DNA from: Synchiropus splendidus
Lineage: Eukaryota > Chordata > Actinopteri > Syngnathiformes > Callionymidae
Reading direction: 5' to 3'
DNA length: 64,000 bases
Assembly: GCF_027744825.2 (NCBI RefSeq)
Contig: NC_071336.1
Location: 25,638,501 to 25,702,500 of the forward strand
Part shown: piece by piece, positions 63,101-64,000 of the stretch
Layout: every line of letters starts with the position of its first letter
Numbering within the stretch: position 1 is the first letter of the stretch
The notes under the pieces: generated by a model
What the model saw: the letters and a program-made list of their open reading frames with translations, nothing else
What the model was told of the DNA's origin: nothing
The model's database searches: none
Made by a program: the position numbers and the translations under genes

Positions 63101-63738
63101 GCCAAAACTTGCCCAAAACTGGTATGAGAGCGGGAAACTGGGAGGCTGCGGTACATGAACGCCCCACTGCTGCCTTCAATCTAGTCGTAAAAGCTTATAA
63201 CTAAATGAGTAGTTGAGTCAACGAAGTTTAAAGTCGCACACCTTGTTTTAATCCGTCGCTCAGTACCGTCTCGCCGCTTCACATCTGAGATCAAAGTGTC
63301 TTGCGTCATGCACAGAAAGCTTCATCTTACCATCCTGCTTCTTCACTCCCATTCCAACCAGTCATCTTCAGTCAATTTCCTTCGGACTAGTCAACTATGT
63401 TGGCCGCGCTCCGCCTGTGTTTCTGGACAAAAGAAGCGGAACTTGTGAGTCATGATGAACATCATTCGACCCGGTGTGATTAGTCGCCTTGTTTCTCCAC
63501 GGCTGAGGTGCCGCGCAGGTCTGACTGAAAACAGAGCACGCACTAGCGAGCGCCGCACGCCGCGCACGCACGCACGGCAGTCGAAAATAGTTGTGATTTA
63601 TTCAAGAATGTGGCTTCCTGCTGCAGTAATTACACAAGTGGCTTCTAATAAATCCTCATTGACCTTCCCAGAATTAACCTTTTCTTCCTTCTCTTGTGTT
63701 TCAGAATCCACGGAACATGGATCAAGTAAATGTGACAG
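38870..63738 (+). CDS. mkx: MKX (Mohawk), TALE-class homeobox transcription factor; leader exon plus five coding exons, 3' end outside window
   Basis: Coding segments are 39792-39970, 42043-42202, 45292-45445, 48206-48571 and 63705-63738, all GT-AG with matching phases, giving about 298 residues. The leader exon (to 39132) and 39690-39791 are untranslated. The protein starts MNTIVFNKLS as in mammals. A TALE homeodomain spans about residues 67-128, with the three-residue loop extension (NPYPTKTEK) and recognition helix WFANARRRLKN. The segment after it (LSWALRIKLYNKYVQGNAER) and the later SEDYV.PPKYKSSLL.RYLNDSLRHV block are Mohawk-specific. The family is a nuclear transcriptional repressor active in tendon, muscle precursors and palate; in mouse it recruits Sin3A/HDAC complexes. 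The final roughly 50-60 codons are beyond position 64000. Gene order and strand match human ODAD2-MKX. Confidence 0.96.
38916..39811 (+). promoter_or_regulatory. Overlapping upstream ORF across the MKX leader splice junction
   Basis: ATG at 38916 has A at -3 and G at +4. Joining 38916-39132 to 39690 gives an uninterrupted frame of 112 codons ending TAA at 39809-39811, 20 nt past the start of the MKX ATG (39792) and in a different frame. If transcription starts upstream of 38916, this ORF would be expected to reduce initiation at the MKX ATG. Whether it lies in the mRNA is unproven. Confidence 0.5.
39133..39689 (+). other. MKX intron 1
   Basis: 557 bp, GT-AG, AT-rich, with a TA-rich stretch at about 39632-39670 close to the acceptor. 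Nothing else recognised. Confidence 0.7.
39792..39970 (+). CDS. mkx: MKX coding exon 1 (start codon)
   Basis: The exon begins at 39690 (acceptor GTTCAACAG). The ATG at 39792 has A at -3. It encodes 59 codons plus GG. MNTIVFNKLSSQVLFDD matches the mammalian N-terminus at the first ten residues. The middle (to residue 55) is diverged from mammals, and IRHRRSG leads into the homeodomain exon. Donor GTATGA at 39971. Confidence 0.94.
39971..42042 (+). other. MKX intron 2
   Basis: 2.1 kb, GT-AG. A short TG-rich run lies near 40323-40360. No gene or clear mobile element. Confidence 0.75.
42043..42202 (+). CDS. mkx: MKX coding exon 2 (homeodomain helices 1-2)
   Basis: One nucleotide plus 53 codons (residues 61-113). 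Acceptor CCTCCACAG ends at 42042 and donor GTGGGT starts at 42203. It encodes GGKVRHKRQALQDMARPLKQ, then WLYKHRDNPYPTKTEK with the TALE loop and ILLALGSQMTLVQ. It is practically identical to mammalian MKX. Confidence 0.97.
42203..45291 (+). other. MKX intron 3
   Basis: 3.1 kb, GT-AG, interrupting the homeodomain. A possible repeat end lies at about 42420-42470 (GCTGGGCAGTGTGGCCAAATATTG). T runs lie near 43007-43023 and 43502-43514. A CpG-rich stretch lies at about 44020-44250. Confidence 0.7.
45292..45445 (+). CDS. mkx: MKX coding exon 3 (homeodomain recognition helix)
   Basis: 51 codons plus one nucleotide (residues 114-165). Acceptor CCTTCTCAG ends at 45291 and donor GTGAGA starts at 45446. 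VSNWFANARRRLKNT carries the Trp, Phe and Asn-Ala-Arg-Arg core of helix 3. The rest (PDLSWALRIKLYNKYVQGN and LSVSSDDSCSE) is Mohawk-specific and highly conserved. Confidence 0.97.
45446..48205 (+). other. MKX intron 4
   Basis: 2.8 kb, GT-AG. No mobile element recognised. The segment at about 46380-46950 is complex and non-repetitive. Confidence 0.7.
48206..48571 (+). CDS. mkx: MKX coding exon 4 (repression region, Met-Gly tract)
   Basis: Two nucleotides, 121 codons and one nucleotide (residues 165-286). Acceptor CACTCGCAG ends at 48205 and donor GTAAGA starts at 48572. It contains SEDYVSPPKYKSSLLHRYL, NDSLRHVM, RNHSGSFSSNEYDDELLS and SSSEAEANFVYRS, matching mammalian MKX. The N-terminal third diverges and carries a methionine/glycine tract at residues 195-205 (48295-48330) with no counterpart in mammals as I recall them. 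Confidence 0.96.
49129..49205 (+). mobile_element. Remnant of the 'TCAAACTCAAGGCCC' family
   Basis: CAGGGCTGTCAAACTCGACC, then AAGGGGCCAACATATGAAAC, fits the family's terminal pattern. An inverted GGGCCGCAGTTTG lies at about 50308-50320 and might be the other end of a larger element of about 1.2 kb. Confidence 0.55.
49655..49745 (+). mobile_element. Remnant of a GGCCCC-rich interspersed repeat
   Basis: GTTCAGACGTGGGCAAAGTG, then GTGGCCCCATGTGGCCCTCG. Similar to common fish repeats with 'GTGGGCAAACTGCGGCCC'. A faint relative is at about 7460-7500. Confidence 0.5.
51451..51478 (+). repeat. Left copy of the direct repeat flanking the 51476 element
   Basis: TTCTCGCCAGTGCTAGAGCA plus GTGTATAC is repeated exactly at 51780-51807. 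Allowing two mismatches, the match extends seven bases further upstream (TACTGGC vs TACAGGG). Confidence 0.9.
51476..51774. mobile_element. MITE-like element with inverted ends TACAAGTA(G/A)CATCCGACTTAC
   Basis: The left end is TACAAGTAGCATCCGACTTA. The right end, reverse-complemented, is TACAAGTAACATCCGACTTA. Next to the left end, GACCGGGTTAG...CTAACCGGTC adds an internal hairpin. It is 299 bp with no transposase. A 28-bp direct repeat (51451-51478 and 51780-51807) flanks it. Confidence 0.8.
51780..51807 (+). repeat. Right copy of the direct repeat flanking the 51476 element
   Basis: Exact 28-bp match to 51451-51478, beginning six bases after the right end of the element. Confidence 0.9.
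52996..53013. repeat. (AC)n microsatellite
   Basis: Nine uninterrupted AC units inside MKX intron 5. Confidence 0.9.
53410..53960. other. AT-rich block
   Basis: Markedly AT-rich sequence with many AAATA/TATAAT runs compared with its flanks. No repeat unit or gene is recognised. Confidence 0.6.
55342..55528. mobile_element. Fold-back MITE with 6-bp flanking direct repeat
   Basis: The left arm GATGGGCTTATGAGGCTTCATGAAACA and the right arm (reverse complement GATGGGTTGATGAGGCTTCATGAAACA) continue to CCTCATTTT. GCTGGT occurs immediately outside both ends, consistent with a short target duplication. A related arm is at 48-105. Confidence 0.75.
57306..57405 (+). mobile_element. Remnant of the 'TCAAACTCAAGGCCC' family
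   Basis: CAACTCAAGGCCTGGGGGCC followed by AAATGCAGCC matches the family end closely. The rest is diverged. Confidence 0.6.
58560..58725 (+). repeat. Fragment of interspersed repeat family A
   Basis: GGACATGTCCTGAATACCTT, then GGGAGGCATCCAGGAGACAT, ACTCTGAG, AACTGAGCACCTCAC and GAAGAGTCC occur in the same order as in the family copy at 1575-1735. Confidence 0.65.
60654..60975. mobile_element. Non-autonomous hAT-like element with 7-bp target duplication GATGCAG
   Basis: GATGCAG occurs directly outside both ends (60647-60653 and 60976-60982). The left end TTGACTACTAAAATAGTCGCCGA and the right end (reverse complement TTATGACTAGTCGCTGA) are inverted, with the AGTCGAC/GACTAGTCG motifs usual for fish hAT elements. 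hAT duplications are 8 bp, so one base has probably changed. There is no transposase frame. Confidence 0.7.
61027..61201. mobile_element. hAT-type fold-back MITE with exact 8-bp target duplication ACAATAAG
   Basis: 175 bp, nearly palindromic: arms of about 80 bp around a loop near CAGATTACGCCGGTATATA. The ends are CAGGCTTTTAGCTAGGAGGG and its complement. ACAATAAG is present exactly at 61019-61026 and 61202-61209. CAG ends plus an 8-bp duplication are diagnostic of the hAT superfamily. The left arm has an extra GGCGTCTG (8-bp tandem duplication). Confidence 0.9.
63705..63738 (+). CDS. mkx: MKX coding exon 5 (34-nt microexon)
   Basis: Acceptor GTGTTTCAG ends at 63704 and donor GTGAGT starts at 63739. 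Two nucleotides complete Glu (G|AA), then ten codons and two further nucleotides. It reads ESTEHGSSKCD, paralleling DTLENGSNKGE at the same place in mammals. The frame fits both sides. The next exon lies outside the window. Confidence 0.85.
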
Positions 63739-64000
63739 GTGAGTGGACCAAAGCTACATTTCCGTGCTCAGTCACACTCAAGTTTAAAAGCAACATGCCT
63801 GACCTCGTAATGAAGACCCATCCATTACCGTCTGCTTATTGGGCTCGGACAGACAGCAGGGGAGACCAGACTGATATCTCCCCCAGAAAACCTTGAGAGG
63901 GGGCTTTTCCCAAGACAACTGAGCAACGGCATCTCTCCAGCATGTCACGGGTCTGTCCAGGTGCCTCCTTCTGGCTGGACATGACCCTAACTAAATATCT
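63739..64000 (+). other. MKX intron 6 (5' part)
   Basis: Begins with a good donor. The last 75 bases (63925-64000) start another copy of interspersed repeat family A. Confidence 0.7.
63925..64000 (+). repeat. Start of a third family A repeat copy, cut by window edge
   Basis: GGCATCTCTCCAGCATGTCAC, GGGTCTGTCCAGGTGCCTCC and GCTGGACATG are in the same order as at 1575-1735. Confidence 0.55.

Larger units (their letters stand above)
48572..63704 (+). other. MKX intron 5 (15.1 kb)
   Basis: Largest intron of the window. It holds repeat remnants (49129, 49655, 57306), MITE-like elements (51476-51774, 55342-55528), an hAT-like element (60654-60975), a foldback hAT MITE (61027-61201), a family A fragment (58560-58725), a (CA)n run (52996-53013) and an AT-rich block at about 53410-53960. 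No other gene seen. Confidence 0.75.

Noticed and set aside
1..64000. CRISPR arrays, bacterial operons, phage or retroviral genes
   Set aside because: No regularly spaced short repeats with unique spacers, no clustered same-strand ORFs with ribosome sites, and no gag-pol-env type frames or LTR pairs were seen.

Overview
The window is vertebrate nuclear DNA, most likely from a ray-finned (teleost) fish. It carries short coding exons split by GT-AG introns and many degenerate interspersed repeats of kinds common in fish genomes. It has no operons, no long bacterial-style ORFs, and no RNA gene or CRISPR array that I can see. Two protein genes are recognised by translating exons and comparing them with remembered vertebrate families. 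Both lie on the + strand and both are incomplete.

Positions 1-26140 hold the 3' part of ODAD2 (formerly ARMC4), the armadillo-repeat subunit of the outer dynein arm docking complex of motile cilia. Eleven coding exons (1020-25487) join in frame into 580 codons plus a TGA stop. This is essentially the whole ARM-repeat half of the protein. The 5' half lies left of the window. The introns range from 65 bp to 9.3 kb, and the longer ones hold most of the repeats in this half.

Positions 26140-38850 are intergenic. I see no gene there, only decayed LINE-2-like fragments, a duplicated unknown repeat and several non-repetitive stretches that could be regulatory.

Positions about 38870-64000 hold MKX (Mohawk), a TALE-class homeobox repressor of tendon and muscle differentiation. 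A leader exon precedes five coding exons. The ATG is at 39792. The homeodomain is split between the exons at 42043 and 45292. A 15-kb intron is followed by a 34-nt microexon at 63705, and the last roughly 50-60 codons lie beyond the right edge. The ODAD2-MKX order and orientation match human 10p12.1, so this is a conserved syntenic block. The two proteins have no known shared pathway. Their proximity more likely reflects shared ancestry or regulatory DNA than joint function.

I found no evidence of a new enzymatic or defence system. The best leads are a 112-codon upstream ORF that crosses the MKX leader splice junction and overlaps the MKX start codon out of frame; a Met-Gly insertion in MKX; a nearly intact hAT-type foldback element with an exact 8-bp target duplication; a MITE-like element flanked by unusually long direct repeats; and a two-copy 120-bp higher-order hexanucleotide repeat.
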